Part shown: in pieces, positions 1 to 10,758 of the stretch
How positions within the stretch are numbered: position 1 is the stretch's first letter
Layout of the letters: each line of letters opens with the position of its first letter
NCBI GenBank assembly: GCA_021234155.1
Contig: JAJEKV010000062.1
Coordinates: 1,466,602 to 1,530,601, forward strand
Direction: 5' to 3'
DNA from: Isoetes taiwanensis
Taxonomy: Eukaryota; Streptophyta; Lycopodiopsida; Isoetales; Isoetaceae
Length of the DNA: 64,000 nucleotides
Notes under the pieces: generated by a model
Seen by the model: the letters and a program-made list of their open reading frames with translations, nothing else
The model's database searches: none
What the model was told of the DNA's origin: nothing
Position numbers and translations under genes: made by a program

Positions 1-1640
1 ACTAGGTCAAGATAGTTTTAACCCGGATTTGTATATCCTGGAGCAAACGTTTTGCCGTGCTTGGCTTCTGTCACATGGCGTAGTAAATCTCGGTCGTCGC
101 GTGCCACGGTACATTGTAGTCATCAAAAGGTTATCCCCCCTCTGGGATACCTCACGAGATGCGGCATCCCGGGATTCCACAAAGCAATTTTCCAGTGGCT
201 GGGACTGATAGTTGGGAATCCCCAGACCGGCATGCCCTCCCCTGTGTAGGGATCCCATGACGTAGCCATAGATACGGGATCCCTCTCGGGGATCCTGTGA
301 TAGTCCCCTATGGAGCTCATTATCAACCCCCAACCCCCCTCCCCATTATGCTTGGGACCCTCGCGCATGTTAGGACCAGCACTTAATCCACACCATAGAA
401 CTCGCTGGTCAATCTCAGTCGTCGATCAGAGTACCATGTTTTGGGATAACGATCGCATGCATGACGGTCGAGATCCCCACATCTAACCGGCAATTAGGAA
501 TGCTTGATGGGGGATACCGGAGCATGGTTTTGCCACATTATTTCCAGCTCGGGGATCCCCTTTGCGATGACTCCTGCAGGGAACCTTCTAGACCTCGATC
601 CGGAGGTAAGGATCTATTTTTTTAAACCCTCATTCGGGGATTTCGGAGGTTGGTTTAGAACTTAGATATACCTGGCGATGAGATCACAGTCTACGTGATT
701 CTGACGGGGCAGACGGGGGATGATACAAGGGCAATCCTAGCGACGTCCGATTTTAAAATTTGATTTGTTTGTCCCTTCAAGTTTTACAATTGTGGAAATA
801 CAAAGTAGTTTACCCTGATATATAGAAAAAGGGTAGGGTACTAACTCCTACACTTTAGGATGCGTTGCTAGATACATTCCAGATCTATGGTCTAGAAACC
901 CAGACTCCGGGATCTTGTAGATAGCAATCTCATCGATTGCTGTCCCTTGAGCATGCACTCCGTGGCCACGCAACGCCTAAGGGTGGGATCGCATTCTAAA
1001 GGACTATATGCTTTCCTCCAAGGACATTGTTGGTTCCCTACATTGTTGGGCTCCCAAGGTCGACACTGGAGATATATTTTGGGAGTGCGGAGCAATATAT
1101 GGCCCTGCATTAATTTATATTTTGTCTTCCAGGTTCGAGAAGCTTGTGACGGGGTCAGAACTTCTAAGGCTCATAAATCAAAGATGTTAAGAGGTACGTA
1201 GTACCAAAACATATTGCTACTTTTCAATAGTAATTGGTTTCTCTAAAATCTGGCGGTATATTTCAAGAAGCGGAAAACAAGTAAGGAAACTGTGTCTGTT
1301 ATTTTAGTTCTCTTTTACTCATGATTTTTTAAGTCATTTTCGTTTTACTCATAGAGATGTTTGAGTAAATGAAATTTTAGCAAACAAGTAATATTCCACA
1401 TTCTACTTATGACCAGACATTTGGTCTAGTGGCAAAGTTATTTGGGCGAACCAACAACAAGATATAAAATTAATATCGAAGCAGTGAGTGCTAATACAAC
1501 AGCATTTGGGAGATAGGTAATTAATTAAATATTGAATCCTTCTAAGTAAGAAACATGGAAGGGTGGGGATGGTGAGAAGATGCTTATCTGCTTGCGCACA
1601 TGTAAGGAGCTGTCCTTTGCAGAGCTAGAGACGACTGTTG
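1..1640. other. Unrecognised intergenic DNA
   Basis: I recognise no gene here. The first 700 bases are rich in scattered GGGATCC/GGGATACC-like words on both strands, which could be subterminal repeats of a DNA transposon, but I see no terminal inverted repeats or target duplication. The rest is AT-rich. Several 60-110 codon ORFs overlap in different frames and none resembles a known family. Confidence 0.5.
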
Positions 1641-1715
1641 TATATTGGTTCACTTCCATTGGATTACTTGAGCATTTCAAGAGTAAATATTCTGCATTTG
1701 TTTAAACATTTGTAG

Positions 1716-1875
1716 AGGATAGTGTTGTGAGCAACTGCAATGCAAAACAACATAATGTAGTCTCTTGGATTGCAATAGTTTTGGCTCACGATCAACATGG
1801 GCAGATGAATATAGTTCTCCAAGCAAATGACGAAAAAAGGGGGTCGTCTATTGACTGCCATGATTTCAGCTTATG
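1716..1875 (+). pseudogene. PPR-repeat protein remnant
   Basis: About 53 codons read as a piece of a pentatricopeptide repeat protein of the plant PLS type. The segment NVVSWIAIVLAHDQHGQ matches the usual 'VVSW.A....H.QHG' turn between two repeats, and the frame ends at a TGA just after CHDFSL, where such proteins continue into the next repeat. Intact PPR proteins bind organellar RNA and have hundreds of residues; this is one motif with no start codon and a stop. It is a gene fragment, probably carried by duplication or transposition. The match is by eye and short, so a chance resemblance is possible. Confidence 0.4.
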
Positions 1876-2251
1876 ATGTAGAAATGGGGATTGTGTAATA
1901 TTGCTTCTGAAGCCAGGAAGAAGAGTAAAAGTATTGAAAAAAGAATACTTGTTTGCAACTTAGACAGGCTAGTAGGATTGAAAAACATCCAAATGAGTGC
2001 CATGGATTCTGTCCAATTTTAGTCCAATCATTTTGGATTTGTTGTAGTTTTATTATAAGACATTTCCATTTGCAGTTATATGGATTATCCTCTTCCTGTA
2101 AAAGGCAGGCTTGCAAGTGCTGCGAAACTGATTTGCTTGGATCATTCCATGATCCCATGGAGAGCCTTGATTTTGAAGCAAGCGGTGGCTTCTACAGGGC
2201 GAGGACATCTCAAACCATCGTCACTCTCATTAGTTTGGAAGAAAAAGTGAT

Positions 2252-3197
2252 ATGCTGCACAAATTTGGGCCAAGTTCGGTGCCATACCATTGCCATCAGA
2301 CCCCATTAGCACCTCCACTCGCTGCATTTATTCACCCCCTTACTCAGAGACAGTGGGCCCTAACAGGTGTCGTCTTAATTGAAGCATGGTATGAAGGTGG
2401 TCACCTCTTGTCATGGCCGGCGTTTCAAGCAAAATTCTTACTCTCACATTGGGATGTAAATGTATGGAAGAAGATGGCAGAGAACTTGCCTCTCATATAG
2501 TAGAAGTCGGTGTCACGGAAATGGTGCCATGGTGTTGTCACGAGGATATTCATAAAGGCAAGTACTTTGTCTCTATATACCATCTACTCTTGGCTCCACA
2601 TCCCCTCCCATTGTCAAATGGATGGCAATTACAGATCCCAAAACCCATGTGGGCTCGCACATGGCACTGGCTTTGGGATAAGTTGCTCCATCCTAAAGTT
2701 TCTGTACTCTAGTGGCAAGTCTTACACAGGTCTTTGCGTGTAAACACCTTGCAGCATCACTACGATCCTCGCAACTCTGCAATATGTCCACTTTTCCTTT
2801 CAAATGTTGAAACACTTAATCATTGTCTCTTCTCTTGTCCAGAAGTTCAACCAGCATGGTCCTGGTTTCAAGCATTTCTGTTCTCCTAGTGTCCTACCCA
2901 GATGCATGGGCCCCAGATAAATGGAAGGCATTTCATCTCGGATCTGGTTGGTTACTGTGGTCAATCTGGGAGCGTCATAGGCTGCAAAGTTTCCAAGGCA
3001 TTTATTCACCAGTTCGTAGAGTCATTGTTGTAGCATAGGCTAAGATACTGATGGCTTATGACTCTTCCTCCCTGGGGGAAGAAGTGAGAAGCCGTATTTG
3101 GATTCATATCTCCAAATTAATTCTTATCATTAGTCTCATATGCTAGAGTAAGCACATAATAATAAACTTGCTTTCCATCCTTCAAAAAAAAAAAAAA
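2252..3197 (+). mobile_element. LINE 3' end, copy A (broken ORF2 tail, poly(A))
   Basis: This is the 3' part of an L1-like LINE. Broken frames encode the end of ORF2: a tryptophan-rich stretch (2,330-2,500), then the C-terminal zinc-binding region in which NVETLNHCLFSCPEVQPAW gives the typical HCL..CP..Q..W signature near 2,810-2,860. At least three frameshifts or stops separate the pieces. The element ends in a 14-base A run at 3,184-3,197. The part from about 2,643 onward, and the DNA after the poly(A), recur at 7,263-8,159, so the two copies arose by DNA duplication rather than by two separate retrotranspositions. Confidence 0.75.
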
Positions 3198-3357
3198 ATC
3201 ATTGTCAATGATAAGTGTTTCTCTACCATCGTCACACATGCATTGGCTCATGAGTCTTTTCAAGAAACCAAAGAAATACTAAAACCTAGGTGATACCATT
3301 GCGTGTATGCTTGGTATTTCTAGACCTTCAAGTGATGGTTCATGGCATTAGCAGACG
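2643..3357 (+). repeat. Segmental duplication, copy A left part
   Basis: This stretch matches 7,263-8,021 with few changes. It comprises the LINE tail, poly(A), and about 160 bases of unrelated 3' flank. Copy A is interrupted at 3,357 by the gag-only LTR element and resumes at 6,346, where the match continues to about 6,486. The shared non-LINE flank shows duplication at DNA level. Confidence 0.85.
3353..3357. repeat. Target-site duplication AGACG (left)
   Basis: AGACG sits directly before the left LTR and again directly after the right LTR (6,346-6,350). The uninterrupted paralogue has AGGCG at 8,017-8,021 in the same flanks, which confirms a 5-bp target duplication. Confidence 0.9.
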
Positions 3358-4029
3358 TGATACGATTAACGAGTTTGCAACAACAGATAGCTTCAACTTG
3401 CAGTCACAAGATAAACACAAGGAAATAAAATTCAGTATTCAGAGTTATACAACCGGCTTAGAGCCGAAACAACTTGATAAGAGCTTCCCTTATCCACCCA
3501 ACCGGGCTCAAGCAAGCACAGAAATTCGTTATTCTGTTACCAACAAGGATCTTTCCCCTTAACCGTAGGAGGACCTGGCATAGGCTCTGGCTTGTGCGGC
3601 AATAGTCAAACAGGTATGGCAGCTGATAGCTGGGCTGGGCGAAAGCTTTAAAGCAAGAACAGAGTTATGGCAAGGCTTGATCCATTGTCCGGACCCATGT
3701 TTCTACTCTGATTTATAGTAACGGAAGAGCAGCCCTTTTTCTAGAAATAGGCTTCCGGAATTATCTTAAGGTAAAGGCAGGGGAAATCTACAAATAGGTT
3801 TCGACCAGGAATAGCTGGCCGATCCCCTTTTTGATCTGAGGCGTGAGGCCGAATTGCAGGTTCGAGTTATTTCAGGATGTCGGCTTCTGATACAGGTGGT
3901 TCCTCCCCCGATATCAGCCATAATATAAACTTTGTTAAAACAATAGTTCCCCCTCCCCAATGGTTCCAGATAATTATGCCAATCGACCCTTGTTGGGCTT
4001 GAACCACTCCCCCGAGCCGCTCTGTATCA
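3358..4029 (-). repeat. 3' LTR of gag-only element
   Basis: 672 bp, the downstream LTR in element orientation. It starts TGATACAGAG and ends CGTATCA on the minus strand and is preceded by the polypurine tract at 4,030-4,046. Confidence 0.88.
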
Positions 4030-4398
4030 AGTCCTTCCCTTCTTTCAGTCGATCGTCCTCGATCGCACTATAACCCTGAAAGAAAAATGCATCAAAACCC
4101 TTATCATGAAAAGAGATGTGTTGGTGCTTCCCTTCTTAAGGCCAATCTCCTTTCCCTGGGAATGTTCTTTTTCTGATCCTCCAAGGCAGGGTCCGCGCTT
4201 GGACAGAAAAATCTCCATGCTGATCCATCAAGTAGGCATCCCTCACTTGAACAGTCATCGCATCCCCAGCCCTTTCTGATATTCCGGGTAGGTTCCCACC
4301 CCTACTCGGACAGAAAGTAAATCCCTTTCTAGCAAGAAAGATAGTTCCCTTCCATTAGGAAGTAATAAAAATTTCATATTAAAAAAAATCACATACAC

Positions 4399-5646
4399 TC
4401 AAATAGTTATGCTTAACCTACTAAAACTCAAACCAAACTGAGATAAATGACCAATAGTATGACCGATAGTTAATCGACTTCTTTCAAACTCCCTGGCTGC
4501 AGCTTTATCAGCAGCTTTGTCAGCTTTCCCCTGAGAACTGTCAGATGTTCCTGCAATAGTATGCATTAACACTTTTCCTTTGTCTTCCTTGCTCTTGGGA
4601 ATTTCAATTTTAGTTTGAGACTTGTCTGTAGGTGTCTGCCTTTTTGGGCAAGAAGCTTTAAAGTGAGGTCCACCACATATGTAGCATCCTCTTTCCGGTG
4701 CATTTGCCCGTTCCTGAGTCATACGTTGTTCTGTACCCCTGTTCCTGTTATTCGAGTCTCTACGATCATCATTTTTTGTTCCGTTATTGTTCGCCTTATC
4801 AGTGTCGCGCTTGCCATTGTTTTCCTTGGGATACCCTTCCCATATGTCATATTTGGCTCCCTTGGGATTAAACTTTCTTTCTGCGGCTTCAGCCTTCCGT
4901 ACCGCTTCATCCAACGTTTGAGGTTCAATGAGCCTAAGCTCTGCATACAATTCATCCCTTAACCCAGAAATATATTTCCTTGTTAACTCCTTGTCGCTGA
5001 GACCTTCCATTTGAACTGATAAGTGGTTAAATTTACTTGTGTACTGATAAACAGATTCTCGTTATCCTTGAGTGAATATATCCCATTCCCTTCGAAGATC
5101 TACAAAATAACTTGCAGGTAAATTATGGCTTTCGAAGGCTCTTTTAAATTCCTGCCATGTCTTAATCACCGGGACCATTTTCTTCCTTCCCTGCCACCAA
5201 ATTCGGGCTACATCGATAAGATATTTATCCATTGCCTGAAGTTTTTGCAACTCAGTGGCTCCAACTCGTTCAAAAAAACTTTCCCATGCAGCTAAGAATC
5301 CCATAACTGTAGGGGGACTCCTCTTTTTCCCTGAGAAAGTCGGCATGCCCTCCACTTTTTGCAGCCATTTAATCCTGGCAGAAGCACTTACTGGATTAGG
5401 AGAATTTGGCGGGGAATTCATAGGCGGCGGCGGATTAACAGGTGGAGGTTGATTTGGAAGTGGAGGCTGGGAATTGCTAGGTAAGAATCTGTAAGGCAAA
5501 GCTATTTGCTCCAACTTGGTTTGGTAATCTTGTTCAGATGTAGGTGGTGGCAAAGCGATTTGATTAGCAATTTGCTTGGCTATAAAATCCGCAATTCTTA
5601 ATGCCTGCTGGTACTGTTGATCAGAGATATTAAAGCGGTTGGCCAT
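4399..5646 (-). pseudogene. gag: gag polyprotein with one in-frame stop
   Basis: The reading frame starts with MANRFNISDQ at 5,646 and ends at 4,399, about 415 codons. It has a proline-rich N-terminal third (residues about 45-85), then a retrotransposon-gag capsid-like region beginning near W-L-Q-K-V-E-G (residue about 95) with the usual IWWQGR and REW segments. A TAA at 5,062-5,064 (codon 195) splits the frame. The reading continues in the same frame in the second half, which carries a zinc knuckle CYICGGPHFKASC (C-X2-C-X3-H-X4-C, near 4,650-4,690), a spacing common in plant gag proteins. Gag forms the particle and packages RNA. The frame ends after a short alanine/lysine-rich tail, without a protease. 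Only one lesion is visible, so inactivation is recent or the stop is a sequencing error. Confidence 0.85.
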
Positions 5647-5687
5647 TGCACAGGATATGGGAATAGAATCTAGGCTCTGAGCAGACG

Positions 5688-6345
5688 TGATACGATTAAC
5701 GAGTTTGCAACAACAGATAGCTTCAACTACACAAGGAAATAAAATTCAGTATTCAGAGTTATACAACCGGCTTAGAGCTGAAACAACTTGATAAGAGCTT
5801 CCCTTATCCACCCAACCGGGCTCAAGCAAGCACAGAAATTCGTTATTCTGTTACCAACAAGGATCTTTCCCCTTAACCGTAGGACGAACTGACATAGGCT
5901 CTGGCTTGTGCGGCAATAGTCAAACAAAAATGGCAGCTGATAGCTGGGCTGGGCGAAAGCTTTAAAGCAAGAACAGAGTTATGGCAAGGCTTGATCCATT
6001 GTCCGGACCCATGTTTCTACTCTGATTTATAGTAACGGAAGAGCAGCCCTTTTTCTAGAAATAGGCTTCCGGAATTATCTTAAGGTAAAGGCAGGGGAAA
6101 TCTACAAATAGGTTTCGACCAGGAATAGCTGGCCGATCCCCTTTTTGATCTGAGGCGTGAGGCCGAATTGCAGGTTCGAGTTATTTCAGGATGTCGGCTT
6201 CTGATACAGGTGGTTCCTCCCCCGATATCAGCCATAATATAAACTTTGTTAAAACAATAGTTCCCCCCCCCCCCAATGGTTCCAGATAATTATGCCAGTC
6301 GACCCTTGTTGGGCTTGAACCACTCCCCCGAGCCGCTCTGTATCA
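5688..6345 (-). repeat. 5' LTR of gag-only element
   Basis: 658 bp, the promoter-bearing LTR in element orientation. Relative to its partner it lacks about 16 bp near its inner end and has roughly ten substitutions. It is followed on the right by the AGACG target duplication. Confidence 0.88.
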
Positions 6346-6486
6346 AGACGTAGGTATAATGTTAATGTAGGCAACTATGAAATTGTGGGTGTACATATAT
6401 TACCTAGGTTAATTCAAGGAGAGAAGAGAGCAATGGAAGAAGGATTATGATATATACATTTGTGACACTTCCCGAACCTATACGAT
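6346..6486. repeat. Segmental duplication, copy A right part
   Basis: Continuation of copy A after the inserted element. It matches 8,017-8,159 and ends in a remnant of the chromovirus LTR edge (TGTGACAC at 6,461). Confidence 0.8.
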
Positions 6487-6960
6487 GAATATGGGAAGCC
6501 TTAGCACATATTAACTTGATAGCCCATCCATGTATTTACAGGACGCCAAAATGCGCAATATAATTGTGCGCAAATAGAGCAATTTGAATTTGTAAAGTTT
6601 AGTATATGATTTTCTTTCCTACTCGCAAAGAAAACTTATGGCGCAAAACAAGTTTGAGAAGGCTCTAAAATGATAGGTGAGCTATCGCGATCTCAATGAT
6701 CAAGGGGGCTCTTCGACAAATATTGACCTAGTTAACATCTTCACATGTTAGATATACAGATGTGACCAATTTGAATTTGTTGAGAAAAAATTAGTCTCAT
6801 GGTTTCGCCATTTAAGTTACAACCCCTTGTTGTAACAATTCAAAAAAGGGCCAGGCCAAACTATGCTTAGCAATTCATCCAAGGTAAGTAGTGGCCAACA
6901 TTTTACGCCCCTTCAAATATGTAGGGAGGTTAAAAAATACCCTGCTACCTCTCTTTAGAG
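6487..6960. other. Unrecognised AT-rich DNA
   Basis: No gene recognised. It holds one perfect 8-bp stem (GTTACAAC, loop, GTTGTAAC) near 6,818-6,838, too short to interpret. Confidence 0.5.
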
Positions 6961-7262
6961 TTTTTCTCTAAAGTATATGTTTGATATGGATTCGCTGTTG
7001 GCCAAGTAGACAGTTTGTCATCCTTACAGATGCGGGTAGTACGCACAATTTTGCTTCACCTAGAATGGCAAAAATCTTACAGCTTACTCCTTTGAGATTG
7101 AAGCCGCATCTAGTTACGCTGGCTAGTGGGGCAGTTCATCATACCCAAGGCCAACGCATTAATTTGAATATCTAGTTTCCAGGAGCACCCGTTGCTCTAG
7201 GAGCCGAGATTATGAATATCGGTCGGTATGATTTCATGTGGGTATGGAGTTCTTGGCTACTG
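6961..7262 (+). pseudogene. Ty3/gypsy protease fragment (P0)
   Basis: A retropepsin fragment in which FVILTDAGSTHNF holds the active-site D-[TS]-G-S-T box, here altered to D-A-G-S, followed by the normal F-A-S-P-R-M-A stretch and a hydrophobic strand. A TAG interrupts the frame at about 7,173. Related copies at 28,555-28,800 and 39,580-39,830 keep D-T-G-S. It is cut off at 7,262 by the start of LINE copy B. The same protease family recurs in each composite block of the window. Confidence 0.75.
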
Positions 7263-7833
7263 AAAACCATGGTGGGCCCGCACATGACACTGGCTTTGGG
7301 ATAAGTTGCTCCATCCTAAAGTTTCTGTACTTTAGTGGTAAGTCTTACACAGGTCTTTGCGTGTAAACACCTTGCGGCATCACTACGATCCTCGCAACTC
7401 TGCAATATGTCCGCTTTTCCTTTCAAATGTTGAAACACTTAATCATTGTCTCTTCTCTTGTCCAGAAGTTCAACCAGCATGGTCCTGGTTTCAAGCATTA
7501 TTTAACAGTACACTGGATTGCCAATCTGTTCTCCTAGCGTCCTACCCAGATGCATGGGCCCCAGATAAATGGAAGGCATTTCATCTCGGATCTGGTTGGT
7601 TACTGTGGTCAATCTGGGAGCGTCATAGGCTGCAAATTTTCCAGGGCATTTATTCACCAGTTCATAGAGTCATTGTTGTAGCATAGGCTAAGATACTGAT
7701 GGCTTATGACTCTTCCTCCCTGGGGGGAAGAAGTGAGAAGCCGTATTTGGATTCAGTATCTCCAAATTAATTCTTATCATTAGTCTCATATGCTAGAGTA
7801 AGTACATAATAATAGACTTGCTCTCCATCCTTC

Positions 7834-7862
<29 letters not shown>
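7263..7862 (+). mobile_element. LINE 3' end, copy B
   Basis: The second copy of the LINE tail. One open frame (7,357-7,686) covers the C-terminal zinc-binding domain without interruption: cysteine-rich N-S-A-I-C-P-L-F, then HCLFSCPEVQPAW, then W-L-L-W-S-I-W-E-R-H. It is followed by a 3' UTR and a 29-base A run (7,834-7,862). It is more intact than copy A, which has a deletion of about 30 bases in the same place. It inserts or joins directly into the protease fragment at 7,262. Confidence 0.75.
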
Positions 7863-7866
<4 letters not shown>

Positions 7867-8131
7867 TGTCAATGATAAGTGTTTCTCTACCATTGTCACA
7901 CATGCATTGGCTCATGAGTCTTTTCAAGAAACCAAAGAAATACTAAAACCTAGGTGATACCATTGCGTGTATGCTTGGTATTTCTAGACCTTCAAGTGAT
8001 GGTTCATGGCATTAGCAGGCGTATGTATAATGTTAATGTAGGCAACTATGAAATTGTGGGTGTACATATATTACCTAGGTTAATTCAAGGAGAGAAGAGA
8101 GCAATGGAAGAAGGATTATGATATATACATT
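7863..8131. repeat. Segmental duplication, copy B flank
   Basis: Post-poly(A) flank shared with copy A (3,198-3,357 and 6,346-6,460). It contains the unoccupied site AGGCG at 8,017-8,021 corresponding to the gag-only element's target in copy A. Confidence 0.85.
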
Positions 8132-8475
8132 TGTGACACTCCCAGAACCTATACGATGCTCCCAGCGTATAAATATGGGAAATTCCCCTCCCATGGCGAC
8201 TCCATCACCATGGAAAGGCCCTTCGTCTGACTCGGACCATTTATGATGGCCAAGTGTCCGGGTGAAGGACACGGAGGCGTCATTCGTCCCACGCCTTCTA
8301 TGGAAATCCTATATAGCGAAAGCGTACATACATGTTAGCACCTGGCAACAATACAAATAATTAATATGCCACCACGAAGGGTGGCTCATCCACCATCAAT
8401 ACGAACAACAACATAATACCAACATAACATAGGAAATGCACCATAAATGAGGATTCTACCCTTGGGTAATTAGGT
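8132..8475 (-). repeat. Chromovirus LTR fragment
   Basis: On the minus strand this matches the last about 340 bp of the long LTR at 45,995-47,534, including the shared words around GCCACCCTTCGTGGTGG, GCTAACATGTAT and TGGTCCGAGT. It ends TGTCACA, giving the TGTGA..TCACA ends of the family. It is truncated at 8,475, where repeat block R0 begins. Confidence 0.75.
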
Positions 8476-8479
8476 AATC

Positions 8480-10061
8480 AATAGAAACATATAACAGCTC
8501 CGATGAATGACAAGTGGACTACTATGTTAGAACTGGGGTCGCGTTTGTTTGTACCCCACCAGCATACTTTTGCCCTTGCACCCTATTCTTGCGATGCCGC
8601 CTTACTTACGAAGCTATTTCAAGTGATGCTTTGCCTCTGTGAGATCCGGAGAAAGTAGGTTAGACATCGCAGAACATGTTTCCACAAAGATGGCTGTTGG
8701 AGATGCGATTCCGAGCAGATTTGCTTGTCAAAGGTAGAATATGAAAGGCCATGCAATTTTCATGTGCCCGAATTTGCCATTGTAATAAGTGATCTTTCAA
8801 ACATGGCATTGGAATAAACGATCTCTTACTTGATGTTTGACAAATTTGGGAATGAAACTAATACTAAATTCAAGATGTGTTGATGTAGCTCTGAGGGAGA
8901 TTACGGAAGTTATGTTCATTTCTTCTTATTGTGTCGAGTTGTGTCAATGCGAGGTACATTTCTTCAATTTTTTGTGTCTTTTTTTTAAAACAAACAAAGC
9001 TTGTGAGCCGAGAATTGAGCCTAGTATATGCCAGATCTCAAGTTTCCCCCTCTCTTGCAAATATTCAACCGAGATGCTCAACAAAATGCCATATTCAGAT
9101 TGTCGAATTCTGTCACACGATTTGTCTATAACTGGGCCCTGCAATATCTCTTCAGGGATTGCAATTAAAACTGCTTGAATCGTATTCCAAATCAACTGTA
9201 ACAAAATCTCTAGGAATAGACATCTTCAGCAGAGATTAGCTTCTTCAGATAAAATTCCAATCACAATTCACCTGATCATGCCTCTCATGCATAGGCGGTT
9301 TCTTAATGTCAGGCTTCTCCAATCACAGCAGGTTCACAGATTCTTCTACATGCCTTCTAATGAATCAACTTGTATAAGACAACGATCTTCGAATAGTTTG
9401 TCTTCGCCTCTTTGTATCACGATCCACCAATTCAAAGATCCAAACGTGGCAAATTTTTACATCCCCAAAAAGCCCGTGTCCATGTCCTAAACAGAGATGG
9501 GAAAAAGAAATTATGACACTTTTATTCCAGACCTACCGATCGCGCACTTGCACCCATAAATAGTGGTAGTTAGGCCCTGTTATAGTGCAAACAAATCTTA
9601 TCCATTGATTTTTTATCTTAACGGTCTGCAATATATGTTACAGGGGGGATAGGTAAGGGGTGCATGCATGAAAGGAGGCAACCCCACCCCTACCAAACTG
9701 CAGCTTCCTCTACGCAGCCAGATCTCATAACTAATCAAACCTGCATACGCCAGATTTTGCAAAATGTAGAAATTAGTTAGTGGATTTAGATAGCAAAAAA
9801 TAGGAGAATTTTTTTTCCACATTAACACAATCTAACCCGAGGGATGCAAATTGTGTTGTGGGTAGCCTTCAGAACCAACATGAAGTAGGCTATGCATAAC
9901 CAAACCCTAAGCACGGTGAGATATTGTGCAATCCAATAAGGATGCAAATAAATTACAAAATGCAAGCGCATTAACAATTAAGAATCTTACTTGCTATGAG
10001 CTGCACCAAGGAATGTGGTCCGAGTTAAACAACCCCAAAGGCTTATGTGGATCGGACCTCC
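8480..10061 (+). repeat. Repeat block R0
   Basis: A 1.6-kb non-coding repeat present four times in the same orientation: here, 31,515-33,680, 42,484-43,966 and 57,960-60,075. Short ORFs on both strands recur but with different frameshifts in each copy, so I do not call a gene. It lacks the 495-bp solo LTR seen in R1. It ends abruptly at 10,061 against chromovirus reverse transcriptase. The parent element is unknown. Confidence 0.8.
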
Positions 10062-10440
10062 AAGATTGAAGTACCTTGTGCATCTGCATTGACTACAGGC
10101 AATTGAATAAGCACACAATTAAGAATCGGTATGCGTTATTGCAACCCAATGATCTAATGGATCAATTGCAAGGGGCAAAGTACTTTACAAAAATTGGCCG
10201 TTGTTTAGGATATCACCAGATCAGGATTAAAGAGGATGGCATCCATAAGTCCGCCTTTCAGACATGCTCTGGGCACTATAAGTTTACAGTTATGCCCTTT
10301 CGGCTAACCAGCGCTCCAGCCACGTTCATGAGATTGATGAAGGATTTCTTCTGCGAATATTTAGATGGCTTTGTCATCATTTTCTTTGATGATATCCTTA
10401 TCTACAGCAAAACCTTGGAGGACCATGAGCATCATCTTCG

Positions 10441-10445
10441 GTTGG
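10441..10445. repeat. Target-site duplication GTTGG (left)
   Basis: GTTGG flanks the TRIM on both sides (10,441-10,445 and 10,909-10,913). The related RT at 38,780-38,830 on the minus strand has the uninterrupted site with a single GTTGG. Confidence 0.92.
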
Positions 10446-10616
10446 TGTAACGTTCCTAACCGACATGCCCTTAATCAACTGGGCAAAACCGTCTAGACGT
10501 TTATGAGTAGTCGCTTCTACCCATTTATGTCGGTGTCTCGGGAACGCCCCACAGGCACATCTGTGGGGCACATTCAAGGTTCGAATACTCGAGCGGTCTA
10601 CCATGGGCCCGTTACA
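10446..10616 (-). repeat. TRIM 3' LTR
   Basis: 171 bp; contains a 21-bp segment absent from the partner LTR. Confidence 0.92.
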
Positions 10617-10741
10617 GTCTCTCCCACTAGAACTATGCTCGTCCTCGAGCATCCAAGGCTATACCATGTCTATGTCAATGATTACCAAGTCTTTGCAAAT
10701 TACCCATGCATATAGGCACCCATGGAGACTCGAACTCGAGA

Positions 10742-10756
10742 CCTGCTCTGATACCA
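10742..10756 (-). other. TRIM primer-binding site (tRNA-iMet)
   Basis: TGGTATCAGAGCAGG on the minus strand, complementary to the 3' end of plant initiator methionine tRNA, next to the 5' LTR. Confidence 0.9.
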
Positions 10757-10758
10757 AC

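Larger units (their letters stand above)
3358..6345 (-). mobile_element. Gag-only LTR retrotransposon (TR-GAG type)
   Basis: A complete 2,988-bp element bounded by direct LTRs (3,358-4,029 and 5,688-6,345) and a 5-bp target duplication. Both LTRs run TG..CA. Read on the minus strand it has a degenerate primer-binding region next to the 5' LTR (TCAGAGCC, the core of the initiator-Met tRNA site, at 5,672-5,679), a gag gene, and a purine tract GAAAGAAGGGAAGGACT (4,030-4,046) before the 3' LTR. There is no room for, and no trace of, protease, reverse transcriptase or integrase. This matches the class described as terminal-repeat retrotransposons with a GAG domain, which depend on enzymes supplied in trans. 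The LTRs are about 98% identical by eye, apart from a deletion of about 16 bp in the right one, so the insertion is fairly recent. Confidence 0.88.

Noticed and set aside
1418-1445. tRNA A-box-like TGGTCTAGTGG
   Set aside because: No B box or cloverleaf downstream; single-motif match in AT-rich DNA.
6818-6838. Perfect 8-bp stem GTTACAAC/GTTGTAAC
   Set aside because: Too short, no repeats or element around it; expected by chance in 64 kb.
8837-9178. 113-codon ORF in R0 (and similar ORFs in R1 and R2)
   Set aside because: Each copy has different breaks and the frame is not favoured over others; the opposite strand is equally open.
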